Shown: positions 35,350 through 47,302, counted from the stretch's first letter. The stretch is 64,000 nt of DNA from Desulfobacterales bacterium (GCA_028704555.1 JAQWFD010000015.1:1-64000); one strand, 5' to 3'. The notes: a model not told the origin generated them from the sequence alone. Numbers and translations: made by a program.

Positions 35350-35460
35350 ATCTAAATTCCTTTCACGAAAGTATATGATATTGTTTTGACAATGTTGATC
35401 CGCGTTTAGCAAGCCGACCGGTGTGCTCCCGGTACATCGCCGTTTGATGGTATTCATTAT

Positions 35461-37548
35461 TTATGCCACATGCTTTTTTCCTTCAGCAACTTTCTTGATC
35501 AGATCTTCTTCAACGTTTTTAGGTACCGGTTTGTAGGATGAAAATTCCATGGTAAATTGAGCTTTGCCCTGGGTCAGTGACCTTAAGACCGTTGAATATC
35601 CAAACATTTCCGCTAACGGGACATGCGCTTCTATTGAACACATATGCCCCTCATCCTGAGATCCGACAATCATGCCGCGGCGCTGATTCAGTGACCCCAT
35701 TGCGCCTCCCTGAAATTCGGTAGGTGCTTCGACCACAACTTTCATGATGGGCTCGAGTATAACGGGTTTTGCCTTTCGGTAGCCTTCGAGAAATCCCCCG
35801 CGGGCAGCCGCCTGAAATGCCATATCCGACGAGTCAACGGCATGGGAAGAACCGTCGTTGAGGACCACTTTGATTCCGGTTACGGGAAATCCCATGCGGG
35901 GTCCTTTCTGGAGACAATTTTTAAATCCTTTTTCACAGGCCGCAATATACTGAGTCGGGATAGAAGCGCCTACTACTTTGTTTTCAAAAACAAATTCTTG
36001 ATCCGAGATCGGTTCAATGTAACCGGCAACTCGTCCGTACTGACCGGAACCGCCGGTTTGTTTCTTGTGGATATAATTGAACTCGGCCATTTGCGTTATG
36101 GTTTCTCTGTAGGCCACCCGGGGTTTTCCCGTGGTGACTTCCGCATTGTATTCGCGCCGCATCCTTTCGATATAGACTTCCAGATGAAGTTCGCCCATTC
36201 CGGAAATAATCGTTTCCATGGTTTCTTCGTTTACATGGGTTTTAAATGTCGGGTCTTCCTTGGTGAACCGGTTAAGGGCTTTTGACATATTGATCTGGGC
36301 TTTATTGTCTTTGGGAACGATCGCAAGGGAAATAACCGGTTCCGGCACATACATTGAGGTCATGGTCAAATTCAATCCGGGGGACACGAATGTGTCTCCG
36401 GACGCGCAATCAACACCAAACAACGCGCCGATAAAGCCGGGCGGTATCGATTCGATTTCCTCCATCTGATTGGCGTGCATGCGGGCCAGTCGCCCTACTT
36501 TGATTTTTCTTCCGCTTCGAATGTTAATGATCGTATCACCCTTGGCCAGTGTCCCCTGATATAAACGGATATACGTCAGCTGGCCGTACGCGCCATCCTC
36601 AAGTTTAAACGCCAGCGCGACGACAGGATCTTTCTCGCCGTATGACAGGATTACGGGCTTTTCGTCATTGTCCATATCCAGCGCCAGGTTTTCAACATCC
36701 ATGGGGCAGGGCAGGTAAGCGGTCACGGCATCCAGAAGCGGTTGAATTCCTTTGTTTTTATAAGCAGATCCCATGAAAACCGGCGTCATTTTTCGGGTAA
36801 GCGTGCCTGTCCGGATAGCCGATATCAGAAGCGGTTCACTGATTTCCTTCTCTTCCAGGATCGCTTCTGTCAGCTCGTCTGAGAATATCGAGGCGGCATC
36901 AACGAGTTTTTCCCGTGTTTCCTCGGCCTGCGCCATCAATTCGGCAGGAATTTTTTCTATGCGAACCTTTTCGCCGTTATCGCCGTCAAAATATATCGCT
37001 TTCATGCTGATCAGATCTATAACACCGATAAAATTCGCTTCAAGGCCGATCGGGATTTGTACAGGAATGGCGTTATGGCCGAGTTTTTCGCGAAGCTGCT
37101 GAATCACGCGGGATGGATTAGCGCCACTCCGATCGCATTTATTGATAAAGGCCACACACGGAACTTTATAGCGTTTCATTTGCTGGTCAACCGTCATGGA
37201 TTGAGACTGGACCCCGCCGACGGAGCACAGTACCAGAATACCGCCATCAAGAACCCTCAGGGAACGTTCAACTTCGATGGTAAAATCGACGTGTCCCGGA
37301 GTATCAATAATATTGATTTCATGGTTTTTCCATTTGCAGAACGTGGCAGCGGAAGCAATGGTGATTCCGCGTTCCTTTTCCAGCTCCATGGAATCCATTG
37401 TGGCTCCCACGCCATCCTTGCCTTTAACATCATGTATGGCATGGATTCGATTGGTATAATAAAGGATTCTTTCGGTCAGAGTCGTCTTGCCGGAATCAAT
37501 ATGTGCACTGATACCAATGTTTCTTATCAATTCAATTTGTTTTTTCAT
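35461..37548 (-). CDS. fusA: Elongation factor G (spd/mitochondrial type)
   Basis: A translocation GTPase of 695 residues. The G1 motif is AHIDSGKT (residues 15-22), with [20 protein letters not shown] and NKCDRSGA. The form [20 protein letters not shown] is characteristic of EF-G1 of spirochaetes, planctomycetes, deltaproteobacteria and mitochondria rather than the canonical str-operon EF-G. No rpsL, rpsG or tuf lies nearby, which fits. Domain IV has [15 protein letters not shown]. The ribosome binding site is AAAGGA. The genome probably encodes a second EF-G elsewhere. Confidence 0.94.
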   Translation of the reverse strand: MKKQIELIRNIGISAHIDSGKTTLTERILYYTNRIHAIHDVKGKDGVGATMDSMELEKERGITIASAATFCKWKNHEINIIDTPGHVDFTIEVERSLRVLDGGILVLCSVGGVQSQSMTVDQQMKRYKVPCVAFINKCDRSGANPSRVIQQLREKLGHNAIPVQIPIGLEANFIGVIDLISMKAIYFDGDNGEKVRIEKIPAELMAQAEETREKLVDAASIFSDELTEAILEEKEISEPLLISAIRTGTLTRKMTPVFMGSAYKNKGIQPLLDAVTAYLPCPMDVENLALDMDNDEKPVILSYGEKDPVVALAFKLEDGAYGQLTYIRLYQGTLAKGDTIINIRSGRKIKVGRLARMHANQMEEIESIPPGFIGALFGVDCASGDTFVSPGLNLTMTSMYVPEPVISLAIVPKDNKAQINMSKALNRFTKEDPTFKTHVNEETMETIISGMGELHLEVYIERMRREYNAEVTTGKPRVAYRETITQMAEFNYIHKKQTGGSGQYGRVAGYIEPISDQEFVFENKVVGASIPTQYIAACEKGFKNCLQKGPRMGFPVTGIKVVLNDGSSHAVDSSDMAFQAAARGGFLEGYRKAKPVILEPIMKVVVEAPTEFQGGAMGSLNQRRGMIVGSQDEGHMCSIEAHVPLAEMFGYSTVLRSLTQGKAQFTMEFSSYKPVPKNVEEDLIKKVAEGKKHVA

Positions 37549-38056
37549 CTTGATTGGGTCCTTTATCGGAAGTTCTTTTCACCAGATGGCGTGCTGTTTT
37601 TTTTTACAAAAAAAATCCCTCATTTGGAATGAGACATCAAACCAGATGGGGATTAATATGAAATTAATATAATAAAAGACCATTAAAAAATGTTCATATC
37701 TGTCCCACTTCCAGCATCAGTCGCAAATATATTTACACGGCCTGATCGTGTTGCCGTATTTTAATATATCATACTACTGGCAAAGCCCGGACAAATTTGG
37801 TCATTTTTCACGGTCTCAATCTGGACTGTTATTAAATCTTTTTAGAAGATAATCGAAAAAAAAACAATTGTCAAATAAAATTTTAATCAAAGTATCATTT
37901 CCGGACGGCAAACAGACTTGGGTGTCCATCCGGTCAAAACCGAATTTATGGGTGGACGGCAGCCAATGGTGATCGGTCGAAAAGGCGTCCGTCAATTCAG
38001 TCTTGAAACCGTTTCGTGTTTGGAGTAAAACCAAGATTTTCCGGGAGCTGTCCGTA
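37549..38056. other. Divergent intergenic region fusA / azlC
   Basis: AT-rich and without a supported gene. It must hold both promoters, but no single clear pair of boxes stood out. A small inverted repeat CTCATTTGGAATGAG near the fusA side (37618-37632) is followed on the minus strand by a T-run and may be a weak attenuator-like hairpin. Confidence 0.4.
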
Positions 38057-38779
38057 ATGATCAATAAAATCAAGATGCCGGATCAAGATAAAGGCATGGG
38101 CTCGGGGCTGAAACAGGCGTTATTGGCTGCATGGCCTGTTTGTATCGCCTATCTGCCGATTGGTATTGCCCTGGGGGTTCTGGCACAGAAGGCCGGATTG
38201 ACCCCCTTTGAAATCGGGGTCATGTCGGTGTTTGTGTTTGCCGGCAGTGCACAGTTTATAGCCGTGTCCATGATATCCGGACATGCCGGCCTGGTTCCGA
38301 TTATCCTGACCACATTTATGGTGAATCTAAGGCATGTCCTGATGAGTTCATCGCTGGCGCTGTATCTTGGCAGGATTTCTTCGGCAAAGCTTTCCCTGTT
38401 TGCTTACGGTATTACCGATGAAACCTTTGCGGTAAATCTTTCAAAATTTCACAAGGGACACTGGGGCTTTTACCGATCACTGGCCGTCAATCAGATAGCC
38501 AACATGGCATGGGTCATCAGTACCGTCATCGGAGGCTACAGCGGCCAGTTCATTCCGGCGGGGGCATTTGGCATGGATTATGCCATGATTGCCATGTTTA
38601 TCAGTCTGCTGGTTATTCAGATCAGAGGCAGGATATATCTGGTGACGGCCATTATTTCAGGCGGGTTGGCTGTGATGCTGTCGTTGATGATGCCCGGCAA
38701 TTCATACATCATGGTTGCTTCAATTATATCGGCTGCCCTGGGGGCACTGATAAAAAACAGAAGTTGCAGGACATGCTGA
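38057..38779 (+). CDS. azlC: AzlC-family amino-acid exporter subunit
   Basis: A membrane protein of 240 residues with about six to eight hydrophobic segments. FVFAGSAQFIAVSM and FMVNLRHVLMSSSLA are hallmarks of AzlC, the large subunit of branched-chain amino-acid exporters. GGGAG at 38043-38047 supports the ATG at 38057; the frame could extend to 38003 but without a site. It overlaps azlD by seven bases, the usual pairing. Confidence 0.93.
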   Translation: MINKIKMPDQDKGMGSGLKQALLAAWPVCIAYLPIGIALGVLAQKAGLTPFEIGVMSVFVFAGSAQFIAVSMISGHAGLVPIILTTFMVNLRHVLMSSSLALYLGRISSAKLSLFAYGITDETFAVNLSKFHKGHWGFYRSLAVNQIANMAWVISTVIGGYSGQFIPAGAFGMDYAMIAMFISLLVIQIRGRIYLVTAIISGGLAVMLSLMMPGNSYIMVASIISAALGALIKNRSCRTC

Positions 38780-39099
38780 AATCCGAATATCTGTTGATTG
38801 TTGTCGGAATGGGAGTTGTGACCTACCTGCCGCGGTGGCTCCCGTTGCTTTTTTTGTCGAATCGCAAACCGCCCCGATGGGTGATTGAATGGCTGGAATT
38901 GATCCCGGTGGCTATATTAAGCGCGTTGCTGATGCCGGTGCTGTTTACGTCAGGGGAGCCTCGTTTTCTTTCTTTACTGAAACCGGAGCTGCTGGTTGCG
39001 ATTCCGACCTTTCTGGTTGCCTGTAAGACCCAATCCATGGGGGGAACGGTTCTGGCCGGGATGATAATGTTCTGGGGCTACGGGGTGCTGATAAATTGA
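38773..39099 (+). CDS. azlD: AzlD-family amino-acid exporter subunit
   Basis: 108 residues with three to four membrane segments. It begins MLKSEYLLIVVGMGVVTYLP, followed by RWLPLLFLSNRKPPRWV, then IPVAILSALLMPVLF. It is the small partner of AzlC and starts within its last codons. A longer in-frame start at 38509 is rejected because it would overlap azlC almost completely. Its stop runs into a heptad array. Confidence 0.92.
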   Translation: MLKSEYLLIVVGMGVVTYLPRWLPLLFLSNRKPPRWVIEWLELIPVAILSALLMPVLFTSGEPRFLSLLKPELLVAIPTFLVACKTQSMGGTVLAGMIMFWGYGVLIN

Positions 39100-39125
39100 G
39101 TCGTGAGTCGTCTGACTTCTGTTGC
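39098..39125. repeat. Heptad array after azlD
   Basis: gagtcgt, gagtcgt, ctgactt and ctgttgc, overlapping the azlD stop codon. Confidence 0.7.
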
Positions 39126-39155
39126 CTTTGTAAATTCTGTGTGAAGTTTATTTTG

Positions 39156-39184
39156 CCGCGGATTTACGCGGATTGGCGCGGATC
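39156..39184. repeat. CCGCGGATTTACGCGGATT repeat
   Basis: ccgcggatttacgcggattg continuing into gcgcggatc is a direct repeat of CGCGGAT(T) spaced by 10-11 bp. Related sequence lies near 3452 and 34447, and a trace at about 48600 (tgacgcggatt). Confidence 0.55.
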
Positions 39185-39258
39185 TTCATTTTATAAATAA
39201 TAGCTGGTTCTTCTTTTTTTTGTTTTATCCTTTTCACCTCTATTCCGTACCCTTTACC

Positions 39259-39292
39259 CGATGGGCGGACACCGGGGTCCGCCCCTACGACC
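39259..39292. repeat. Palindromic GGGCGGACACCGGGGTCCGC repeat
   Basis: An inverted repeat GGGCGGAC...GTCCGCCCC followed by tacgac. It is the opposite-strand counterpart of the sequence at 2056-2088. Confidence 0.6.
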
Positions 39293-39320
39293 CGAGATGT
39301 TTCCCTTATTTTTACTCCGC

Positions 39321-39376
39321 CCTCAGACCTCCGATCTCTGGCCTCAGTCCTCTGACTTCTGATCTCGGCACTCATT
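39321..39376. repeat. Heptad array of 8 units after elbB
   Basis: cctcaga, cctccga, tctctgg, cctcagt, cctctga, cttctga, tctcggc and actcatt. It ends four bases from the elbB stop. Confidence 0.85.
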
Positions 39377-39379
39377 TAG

Positions 39380-40033
39380 TCAGGCCAGTTCCAGCACTTT
39401 GGCCACCAGTTTTTCGATGCCGGCGGCGACCTCCTTTATACCTGGCCCGAGCATATAGGCCGGTGTTGTGACGATTTTGTGCGCTTCATCCACGTGGATC
39501 ATGTCAACGGTGCATACCTTGTGGACGGCTCCCATGGCTTCGATGGCAGCTGCGGTTTTCGTATCATTTCCGATGGTGACCTCGGGTTGAACGGCAGCGA
39601 TGGCCCGGGCGACAGTGGCCGGGGCGATGCAAATGGCACCGACCGGTTTGCCGGCAGCGATCATTTCATTCAACAGGCGACCGGTTTGATCGTTGACACG
39701 GGCATCTGTGCCTTTGACTGCAAAGTTGCTTAAATTTTTAGCGGCGCCAAAGCCTCCCGGAATAATCAATCCGTCAATATCATCGGCGGTGACTGTTTTT
39801 ATGTCTTTAATATTGCCCCTGGCGATTCTGGCGGATTCGATCAGCACATTTCGCTTTTCTGAGCTCGGTTTTCCGGTCAGATGATTCACCACATCAAACT
39901 GGTCAATATCCGGAGCCATGCAGATGGCTTCCGAATTGGCCCGATCAAGAGCCAGTAGTGTTATCACCGCTTCATGAATTTCAGAACCGTCATATACACC
40001 GCATCCCGACAGCAAAACACCTATCCTGGCCAT
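39380..40033 (-). CDS. elbB: ElbB-like glyoxalase of the DJ-1/PfpI family
   Basis: It starts MARIGVLLSGCGVYDGSEI and has EAVITLLALDRA, LIIPGGFGAAKNL and the nucleophile region GAICIAPATVARA with the conserved Cys. Its 217 residues match ElbB (isoprenoid biosynthesis glyoxalase), a member of the DJ-1 superfamily. AAGGAGG lies upstream. The physiological substrate in this organism is unknown. Confidence 0.93.
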   Translation of the reverse strand: MARIGVLLSGCGVYDGSEIHEAVITLLALDRANSEAICMAPDIDQFDVVNHLTGKPSSEKRNVLIESARIARGNIKDIKTVTADDIDGLIIPGGFGAAKNLSNFAVKGTDARVNDQTGRLLNEMIAAGKPVGAICIAPATVARAIAAVQPEVTIGNDTKTAAAIEAMGAVHKVCTVDMIHVDEAHKIVTTPAYMLGPGIKEVAAGIEKLVAKVLELA

Positions 40034-40059
40034 AAAATCCTCCTTGGTTGTAATAGCTT

Positions 40060-40524
40060 TCAGTCTTCAGCCTTCTGACCTCTGGTCTTCCCTTCTATTC
40101 TGAAAATATCGCTTTTGGGCGCGCCTTTTTTATATCTGAAATAATCGTGAATGATTTTTCCATGATCAAAAGCGAGCGGTGCCGGCATGGTGTCTTCGCA
40201 GAATGTGCCCAGATTTTTTGCGTCGTCTGCGGCTTTTGGACTTCCCGATGCACTGGCGATAAAGACGGTCGTGAGCGTGTGATGACGCGGATCACGATCG
40301 GGATCAGAATAGGAGTGAAACTGCTCTTTCAGTGTAACATCAAGAGACGTTTCTTCTTTTGCTTCTCTGACAGCCGAATTTTCCAGAGACTCTCCATAAT
40401 CGACAAACCCGCCCGGCAAAGCCCATCCATAAGGCGGATTGGCTCTTTCGATCAGAATGATTCCGTCATTGATTTCAATGATAATGTCTACCGTAGGCAG
40501 TGGGTTCCGGTATTTTTTTTCCAT
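40060..40524 (-). CDS. NUDIX hydrolase
   Basis: The NUDIX box is [20 protein letters not shown] continuing ETSLDV, with Ser in place of the usual Gly near the end. ADP-ribose or nucleoside diphosphate derivatives are likely substrates. Its 154 residues are normal, but the C-terminal tail ([10 protein letters not shown]) is encoded by the adjoining heptad array. GAGGGA precedes the ATG. It lies between elbB and a cupin gene on the same strand. Confidence 0.92.
   Translation of the reverse strand: MEKKYRNPLPTVDIIIEINDGIILIERANPPYGWALPGGFVDYGESLENSAVREAKEETSLDVTLKEQFHSYSDPDRDPRHHTLTTVFIASASGSPKAADDAKNLGTFCEDTMPAPLAFDHGKIIHDYFRYKKGAPKSDIFRIEGKTRGQKAED
40061..40102. repeat. Heptad array over the NUDIX 3' end
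   Basis: cagtctt, cagcctt, ctgacct, ctggtct, tcccttc and tattctg. It supplies the stop codon and about ten residues of the NUDIX protein. Confidence 0.8.
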
Positions 40525-40554
40525 ATTCTTTTCCCTCGGTTTTCAAATCTGTTT

Positions 40555-40905
40555 TTACAATTCCGGTGCTCCGGAAGGGATCAGACATGCGAAAATTAAA
40601 GGCTTCGTGCCGGTATTTTTGATCTGGTGAGTTTCATTTCCGGCAATAAAGGCGGTGTAGCCCTCGGATACCGGTATGGTGCTGCCTTCGCAAACGATTT
40701 GTCCTTTTCCCGAATGGAAAAAAATTTCGTGCTCCCATTCATGGCAGTGGCCGGGTGTATACCCGTCGGGAGATAATTCAAAAACTCGCATGCAAAAGTT
40801 CAAAGCGCCGTCAGCTTTGCCAATCAAGACCCGACCCGTCACGCCTTTTACGGTTTCATTGTTAAAACTTCTGGATTCTGCCTCAGAATAATGAATGATT
40901 TTCAT
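40555..40905 (-). CDS. Single-domain cupin protein
   Basis: 116 residues. Cupin motif 1 is PGHCHEWEHEIFFHSGKG (metal His, His and Glu), and motif 2 has FIAGNETHQIKN. Small cupins of this type bind a metal and can be isomerases, dioxygenases or sensors; the substrate cannot be told. GAGGA precedes the ATG. Confidence 0.92.
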   Translation of the reverse strand: MKIIHYSEAESRSFNNETVKGVTGRVLIGKADGALNFCMRVFELSPDGYTPGHCHEWEHEIFFHSGKGQIVCEGSTIPVSEGYTAFIAGNETHQIKNTGTKPLIFACLIPSGAPEL

Positions 40906-41080
40906 TTAATCCTCACTTTCAATATCAGGAAAATATCATGGAATACCAGCGGTTTTTTTGACCAGCGGTATTTGGCGTTGCTCTGGAGAATACCTTGTCA
41001 ATACGTGTTTCCAATTCAAGCACCTACATTTGACGGTTAATTTGTCGGACTGGGTTCTAACTTCAGCCAAATTCTTTTTT
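40906..41080. other. Short intergenic stretch before family A copy 3
   Basis: No gene seen. It should carry the promoter of the cupin gene on the minus strand. Confidence 0.4.
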
Positions 41081-41232
41081 GGGCTTGATCATAACTGCGG
41101 CCACAATGTCACGGGGTCCGTCCCGCCCATTGCCGGCTTCTCCAGCGCGATCCGGCGGATGCCGTACGCCGGCAACGGGCGGGACTCCGAGGCTACGCAC
41201 AGCAAAATATGGCCGCAGTTATGATCAAGTCC
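41081..41232 (+). mobile_element. Family A palindromic element, copy 3 (minimal form)
   Basis: 152 bp with 23-bp terminal inverted repeats (41081-41103 and 41210-41232), one mismatch. The inner arms GTCCCGCCCATTGCCGG and CCGGCAACGGGCGGGAC are intact. It lacks the nested insert, and aligns to copy 2 with a clean 102-bp gap after GGATGCCG. No coding capacity. Confidence 0.93.
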
Positions 41233-41387
41233 TCTTTTTTACAGAGCTGTATCCCGTTCTCGGCATTCCCGCAAAAGGGGGGATGACGCAAGGGTCGATG
41301 ATAGAACCAGTCCTGATTTGTCAAACAATTTATCAATCAATGCAATGAAGGTCAATAGTAAGAAAAAGTAAAAAAAAATCAGGAAAA

Positions 41388-42470
41388 CTATGTTATTTCC
41401 GGATGCTCATTACCTGGCGTTGGAGTTGATTTTTCATCCGTTTCAAATTTGAAATTTTCATTTCGAAACAGGTTGACGCAAGCATCGACCGCATTCGGAT
41501 CATAAAGTATTCCACGATTTTTCGTGATTTCCTCAAGTGCATATTCAATTCCCTTCGCCGGTCGATAAGGCCGGTAAGAGCTTTCGGCTTCCATGACATC
41601 GGCAACAGACACGATTTTAGCTTCCGGAAGAATCTGGTCGCTTTTGAGGCCTTTGGGGTATCCTGAGCCGTCCAGTCGTTCATGATGCTGGAGAACGATA
41701 TCTGCCAGTGGCCATGGGGCCGGGATATGCTTAAGAATTTCATACCCTGTTTCCGGATGCATGCGGATCAACATGAATTCGGCATCAAGCAGTTCCCCCG
41801 GCCGGTTGAGAATGGAAACAGGAATTCGGATTTTTCCGATATCATGCAGAAGGCCCGCAAACCGTATGGCGTTGATTTTTTCTTCGGAATAGTCCAGCTT
41901 TCTGGCAATTGTACATGCCAGCTGCGCGACGCGTTGTTGATGACCGGCTGTGTACGGGTCTCTTATTTCCAGGGTCAGCGCCATGGTCCGAATGGTTGAA
42001 TACAGCATTTCCCTGAGTTGTGTGGTTTTTTCTTCGACTTTTTGTTCAAGGATGATGTTCTGCGCGTTTAAAGTTTCTCTCATCTGTTTGAGCGATAAGT
42101 GGGTTTTCACCCTGGCTCTGACTTCTCCTGCATGAAACGGCTTTGTAATGTAGTCGACGGCACCCACTTCAAATCCTCTTGTTTTCTGGTCGGTTTCAAT
42201 CAATGCCGTAATGAATATGACCGGAATGTCTCGGGTTTCAACGGTATTTTTTAAGCGGCTGCATACTTCGTAACCGTTCATGACCGGCATCATGATATCC
42301 AGCAGGATCAGATCGGGCAGATAGGTTGCCGAATACGCCAGTGCTTTGACTCCGTCTTTGGCAATTCCGAGCCGGTAATCTGACTGGAGCGTGTTGACCA
42401 GCAAATCGATGTTAGTGGGATTGTCATCCACAATCAGAACCAGAGCCTGTTGATTATCCATCGGTGCCAT
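41388..42470 (-). CDS. Response regulator with HD-GYP output
   Basis: 360 residues. The receiver domain (about 8-130) has phosphoacceptor D58 in [10 protein letters not shown] short coiled linker leads to an HD-GYP domain with [15 protein letters not shown] and [14 protein letters not shown], the motif set of c-di-GMP phosphodiesterases. AGGAG lies upstream of the ATG. It overlaps the end of the hybrid kinase by 17 bases, so the kinase very probably controls it, giving nutrient sensing linked to c-di-GMP turnover. Confidence 0.94.
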   Translation of the reverse strand: MAPMDNQQALVLIVDDNPTNIDLLVNTLQSDYRLGIAKDGVKALAYSATYLPDLILLDIMMPVMNGYEVCSRLKNTVETRDIPVIFITALIETDQKTRGFEVGAVDYITKPFHAGEVRARVKTHLSLKQMRETLNAQNIILEQKVEEKTTQLREMLYSTIRTMALTLEIRDPYTAGHQQRVAQLACTIARKLDYSEEKINAIRFAGLLHDIGKIRIPVSILNRPGELLDAEFMLIRMHPETGYEILKHIPAPWPLADIVLQHHERLDGSGYPKGLKSDQILPEAKIVSVADVMEAESSYRPYRPAKGIEYALEEITKNRGILYDPNAVDACVNLFRNENFKFETDEKSTPTPGNEHPEIT

Positions 42471-45400
42471 CTTGTTTCTCCTGATCCAGTCCGCAGAATT
42501 CTGAAATCTGTTTCAAAGTTATCAAAGCCTCATCATAGTCATAGTGGTTAATCAGCTGTTCGAGTTTTTGAACCATCGGACTTTTTAAATTATGTTTGAC
42601 AGTCAGGAAGTGTTTATTTACTTCCCGGGGAGCTGCAGTTATCAGCGCCTCTGAAAGCCGGGTAAGGGCGGTTTGAAGCGCGAGCGGATCAGCTGGCCGG
42701 TCGTTGAAGACCTCAGTATCCGCATCTGAACCGGCAAACAGTGATGTCAGTGAAGCAATAACCTGATCCAGAGCGTCTGTGACCTCGCGGATCAATTCCG
42801 GCTCAGGATGAATATTTTCTCTGACAGAGGGTTCTACCTGTTGAGCCGCTTGATATAATCTGTTTGCACCCAGGTTCGCCGCGCTGCCTTTGAGGCTGTG
42901 GCATATTCGGTGAAGCAGGTGCCAGTTTTCGTTTTGATTCGCCTCCAGGATGCGCTTTGCGGTTTCTCTGTTGTTTTTTACAAATCCTGACAGGATTTTT
43001 TTGAATGTGTGCGGGGCTATGTCCAGTGCTTTCATGGCGTTATGAATATCAATTCCCGGAAGGGACGAGGGCAGGGCCTCGTCCGGAACAGGAGCTGTCT
43101 CCTTTTGTTTCGATCCGGCCTCAGGCCGGGTTTCGGGCCGTTCGTCGAGCATGTCCTTTCGGGCAGGCTGAATCAGTTTCCACATGGTATAAAATAATCG
43201 GTCCTGATTGACCGGTTTGGATATATATCCATCCATTCCGGCCTCAAGGCATTTTTCTTCATCACCCTTCATGGCATGAGCCGTCATGGCGATGATCGGC
43301 AGGGATTTGAACCGGGGATTTTTTCGGATCAGTGAAGTGGCTTCATATCCGTCCATTTCAGGCATTTGAATATCCATGAGTACGGCATCGTAGGACTCTT
43401 TTTCAATCGCTTCGATCGCTTCTTTTCCGTTATTTGCGATGCGGACCCCGATACCGGCTTTTTCCAGAATGGCTTGTGCGATCTGCTGATTGGTGAAATT
43501 GTCCTCAGCTACCAGTACGTTAAGTCCGCGCAGGCGGTTTTTGTAAATGGATGCTTTTGTGGTGATATAATTTTCAAGTTTTTCAACGCCTGCGGGCTCT
43601 TTTCCGAAGGCATCCATGATGGCATCAAAGAGCGTGGACGGGTATATGGGTTTGGTTAAAAATGCATTGATTTCGGCCTGTTCAGCCTCACGTTTTTCTT
43701 CATCAGTGCCGAAGGCCGTCATTAAAATGATGGGCTGGGTCAGTTTCAGTTTCTCCCGAATGATTTTTGAGGCTTCAATGCCGTTCATTTCAGGCATGAG
43801 CCAATCTATCAGGATCAGATCAATCGGGTAGTGAGCGATGTCAGGCCGTTCCAGACGAAGAAGTGCCTCTTTGCCGGAAGAAAAAAGTTCGACTTTGAAA
43901 TTGAATGATTCCAGTATCTTCTGCATGATAAAACGGCTGTCTTCACAGTCGTCAACCACCATGACCTTCAAGTCCTGAATATCCGATGGGGGAATCAGTT
44001 TTTTAAGCTCTGCTTCCGGCTGAAGTTCCAGCGGGATGGTAAAGAAAAATGTGCTTCCTTCACGGGGGGTGCTGCTGAAATAGATCCGGCCGTTCATTAT
44101 CTTGATCAGTTTGTCGCAGATACACAGCCCCAGTCCTGTTCCCTGATATTTCCGGGTGGAAGACGAATCTGCCTGGCTGAAGCATTCAAACAGGCTGGCC
44201 TGATATTCCGGGGCAATGCCGATACCCGTATCTTTGACAAAAATTGACAGGGATATGCAGTCGCCCGTTTGCTGGACGACATTGACCCCGATCAGAATCA
44301 CTCCACCCGGATCCGTAAATTTTACCGCATTGCTGAGAAGATTGATCAATATCTGCTGGATGCGATGATAATCTCCAATCAGGGCTCTTGGGGTATCGGT
44401 AGCGATATCGACCAGAACCTCGATTTTTTTTTCCACTGTTTTGTTGATAAACATTTCCACCACCCGATCCAGAAGCTCATCCAATCGGAAAGGGTGCGAT
44501 TCCAGATCCAGTTTTCCTGCCTCAATTTTTGAAAAATCAAGTATATCATTGATCAGACCTAACAGCGAGTAAGCTGAGGTGTGAATGATTTTCATGTAAT
44601 GCTGAATCTTTTCGGGCATTTCTTCATCGAGAGCCAGGTCCGTGGCTGCAATGATCCCGTTCATGGGTGTTCGGATTTCATGGCTCATGTTGGCCAGAAA
44701 TTCACTTTTCGCCCGAGTGGCGGCTTCCGCTTTTTCTTTGGTTTTCTGAAGTTCCTCATTCATTTTTTTCAGTTCGGCCGTCCGTTGCTCCACCCGGTTT
44801 TCCATTTCCAGATAGGCCTGACGCAACGCGTCTTCGGCTTTTTTTCTGTTGGAGATATCCTGGATGAATCCTTCGATTCCGATCAGGTTCCCCGCCGTAT
44901 TACGAATCGCTCTGGCCTGGATCAGTACCCAGATCAGGCTCCTGTCTTTCCGGTAAAACTGGCATTCAAAATTTTTGACCACATCATGCTGATTTAACTC
45001 GTTCAGAAGATTCCTGAGTTGCAGGGGGGTAACACATAACTGCTGCTCCACATTATTGATATTGACAATCAGATCCTCCGGTGAATCGTAGCCGAGAATC
45101 TGCGCCATTGAAGGGCTGACATTAATAAAATATTTTTCCGGGCTTAATTGAAAAATTCCCTCAAGGGCGTTTTCAAATATGCTCCGATACTTTCTTTCAG
45201 ACTCTGCCAGGGCTTTTTCAGTTTCTCTCTGCTTTTTGATGCGCAGTTCCAATACCTTGTTCAGTTTTTCCAGCTCTCCGGCATGCTGTTCGAGCAAGGA
45301 TTCTTTTTCCTGGTAATAGTCAATTTTGGCCCTGAGTTCTTCCGGGGACACTCTGAAATTGGCTAATATTTCACCGTATACGGCCATCAGATCTTTTGTT

Positions 45401-47280
45401 TCCTGGCTGGTGAAGACAGCGTTTTTCGATATGGCTTTATGGGCTGCGGCTGCTCCGATGGAGCCGGACAGAAATCTTTCCACTTCTCTGTGAAGTTTGA
45501 GAAGTTCGGTGATGGATATCTTTTTTTTGTTTTTGAGGGGCTGGCAGCATTTTTCCGTGACGATGAAGGCCTCTTTTTCGGAAAAATACTGCATCAACAG
45601 GCGATGAATCTCTTCTTTTTTTTTGAGCAAGTCAATATAGGCTCTTTTGAAGGTGCTTCGATCTACATAAGCACCCGCAGGCAGGGCGCCGACGAATTCT
45701 TCGGCCAGGCGTTGTTCGGTTCTGCTCTGTGGAATTATCAGAGAGACGAGAACGTAGCCGCCGATATTGACCAGCATTGACCAGAACAAGGTGTTGCTCA
45801 ATGGAATCAGACCGGATAATCCGAACAGTTGCTCGGGATTGAGAAACGATATTCCCCATGGGCCGTTTTCAAGAATTGCCGTGGACATCCATCCGCTTTT
45901 AATCAAGGTCGGGGTCATGGAGGTATAGACCCATACGATAAACCCGGCGCTCAATCCCGTTATTGCTCCGGCTTTATTACCCTTGTGCCAGAAGATACCT
46001 CCGAGGATTGACGGGGCAAACTGAAGGACGGCTGAAAATGAAATCATCCCGATGTTGACCAGCATGTAGGTCCCGCCGACTGTACGCTCAAACAGATAAC
46101 TGGCCAGTATGACAAGGCCCACGGAAGCCCATTTGCATTTCAACAGGTGTCGTTTGAGAAATTCCAGCCACTTGATCCAGCTGATTAACGGCAGCAGCAG
46201 ATGGTTGGTCACCATAGTGGAAAGCGTCATGGAGCTGATCATAATCATGCCGACGGCGGCTGAGAAGCCACCGATAAAGACCAGCATGGCCAGCCAGGGT
46301 TTATTTTCGTACAGGGGGATCTGAAGGACGAACGTATCGGCATCCTGTATGCTGAATCCCTGCAGCAGGCCGCTGGCGGCGATGGGAAATACAAAAATAT
46401 TGATCACTAATAAATACAGAGGGAAAAGCCACATGGCGGTGAGAATGTGCGTTTCATGAGAATTTTCTACCACGGCGATATGAAACTGCCGTGGCAGAAA
46501 TATGATGGCTGACATGGATAAAATGATGTAGGTGGTCCAGATGAGATAGGGCGATTTTTCCGCTCCGCCAACGCTCATCAGACTGCTGTAGGCGCTTTCG
46601 GAAAGTTGCTGAAAAATATCCGTAAAACCATCGAACACGGAGTAGGTGACGAACAGCCCCACGGTGACCAGTGCCAGCAGCTTTATGACGCACTCGACAG
46701 CAAGTGCCATGACCATGCCTTCATGGCGTTCCGTGGGGTCCAGTCTTCTGACTCCGAAGATGATGGTAAATACGATCAACAATCCAACGACAATGGAGCT
46801 CAAATGACTTCCGACCAATGAACTTGACGTTGGAGTTGCCGTAATGATGCTGACCGTGGACAGGATGGATTTTAATTGAAGCGCGATATAGGGCATGATG
46901 CCAACAATTGCCACTATGGTAGCAAGAGCGGCCAATGCGCCGGATTTGTCATATCGGGAAGAAATAAAGTCTGCGATGCTGGTAATGCGGTGGGTATTTT
47001 TAATCCGAACCAGTTTGCGGAGTACGATCCACCAGCAAACGGTAGCGATGGTTGGTCCGATAAAATAGGTGATAAACAGCATGCCGGTCGTTGCAGCAAT
47101 TCCGACACTGCCATAGTAGGTCCAGGTGGTGCAATAAACCGCGATCGACAGTGAATAGACCACGGGATTGTTGGTGATGCTTTGGCCGGCGGCTGCCTTG
47201 CGTTCTGCCCAATGTGCAATCAGAAACAGGAATCCGAAGTAAAGGAGAAAAATCAGAATAGCTGTCAACTCGTTAACCAT
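42454..47280 (-). CDS. Symporter-hybrid histidine kinase (CbrA-like) with two receivers and HPt
   Basis: 1608 residues. Residues 1-515 form a sodium/solute-symporter-like membrane domain (about 13 segments). Residues 520-660 form a STAC-like linker; 690-800 a PAS domain; HisKA has His867 in [12 protein letters not shown]; the HATPase has [11 protein letters not shown] and [12 protein letters not shown]. Receiver 1 has Asp1159, receiver 2 Asp1303, and the HPt domain His1461 ([10 protein letters not shown]). A helical tail follows. The layout resembles CbrA of Pseudomonas but adds two receivers and an HPt, i.e. a full internal phosphorelay. AAGGA precedes the ATG. A small membrane protein gene sits just upstream. 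Confidence 0.95.
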   Translation of the reverse strand: MVNELTAILIFLLYFGFLFLIAHWAERKAAAGQSITNNPVVYSLSIAVYCTTWTYYGSVGIAATTGMLFITYFIGPTIATVCWWIVLRKLVRIKNTHRITSIADFISSRYDKSGALAALATIVAIVGIMPYIALQLKSILSTVSIITATPTSSSLVGSHLSSIVVGLLIVFTIIFGVRRLDPTERHEGMVMALAVECVIKLLALVTVGLFVTYSVFDGFTDIFQQLSESAYSSLMSVGGAEKSPYLIWTTYIILSMSAIIFLPRQFHIAVVENSHETHILTAMWLFPLYLLVINIFVFPIAASGLLQGFSIQDADTFVLQIPLYENKPWLAMLVFIGGFSAAVGMIMISSMTLSTMVTNHLLLPLISWIKWLEFLKRHLLKCKWASVGLVILASYLFERTVGGTYMLVNIGMISFSAVLQFAPSILGGIFWHKGNKAGAITGLSAGFIVWVYTSMTPTLIKSGWMSTAILENGPWGISFLNPEQLFGLSGLIPLSNTLFWSMLVNIGGYVLVSLIIPQSRTEQRLAEEFVGALPAGAYVDRSTFKRAYIDLLKKKEEIHRLLMQYFSEKEAFIVTEKCCQPLKNKKKISITELLKLHREVERFLSGSIGAAAAHKAISKNAVFTSQETKDLMAVYGEILANFRVSPEELRAKIDYYQEKESLLEQHAGELEKLNKVLELRIKKQRETEKALAESERKYRSIFENALEGIFQLSPEKYFINVSPSMAQILGYDSPEDLIVNINNVEQQLCVTPLQLRNLLNELNQHDVVKNFECQFYRKDRSLIWVLIQARAIRNTAGNLIGIEGFIQDISNRKKAEDALRQAYLEMENRVEQRTAELKKMNEELQKTKEKAEAATRAKSEFLANMSHEIRTPMNGIIAATDLALDEEMPEKIQHYMKIIHTSAYSLLGLINDILDFSKIEAGKLDLESHPFRLDELLDRVVEMFINKTVEKKIEVLVDIATDTPRALIGDYHRIQQILINLLSNAVKFTDPGGVILIGVNVVQQTGDCISLSIFVKDTGIGIAPEYQASLFECFSQADSSSTRKYQGTGLGLCICDKLIKIMNGRIYFSSTPREGSTFFFTIPLELQPEAELKKLIPPSDIQDLKVMVVDDCEDSRFIMQKILESFNFKVELFSSGKEALLRLERPDIAHYPIDLILIDWLMPEMNGIEASKIIREKLKLTQPIILMTAFGTDEEKREAEQAEINAFLTKPIYPSTLFDAIMDAFGKEPAGVEKLENYITTKASIYKNRLRGLNVLVAEDNFTNQQIAQAILEKAGIGVRIANNGKEAIEAIEKESYDAVLMDIQMPEMDGYEATSLIRKNPRFKSLPIIAMTAHAMKGDEEKCLEAGMDGYISKPVNQDRLFYTMWKLIQPARKDMLDERPETRPEAGSKQKETAPVPDEALPSSLPGIDIHNAMKALDIAPHTFKKILSGFVKNNRETAKRILEANQNENWHLLHRICHSLKGSAANLGANRLYQAAQQVEPSVRENIHPEPELIREVTDALDQVIASLTSLFAGSDADTEVFNDRPADPLALQTALTRLSEALITAAPREVNKHFLTVKHNLKSPMVQKLEQLINHYDYDEALITLKQISEFCGLDQEKQDGTDG

Positions 47281-47302
47281 GTATCAATCCTTATACACGA
47301 CC

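Noticed and set aside
38509..39099. Longer azlD reading frame
   Set aside because: It would overlap azlC by 270 bp; the ATG at 38773 gives the normal AzlD size.
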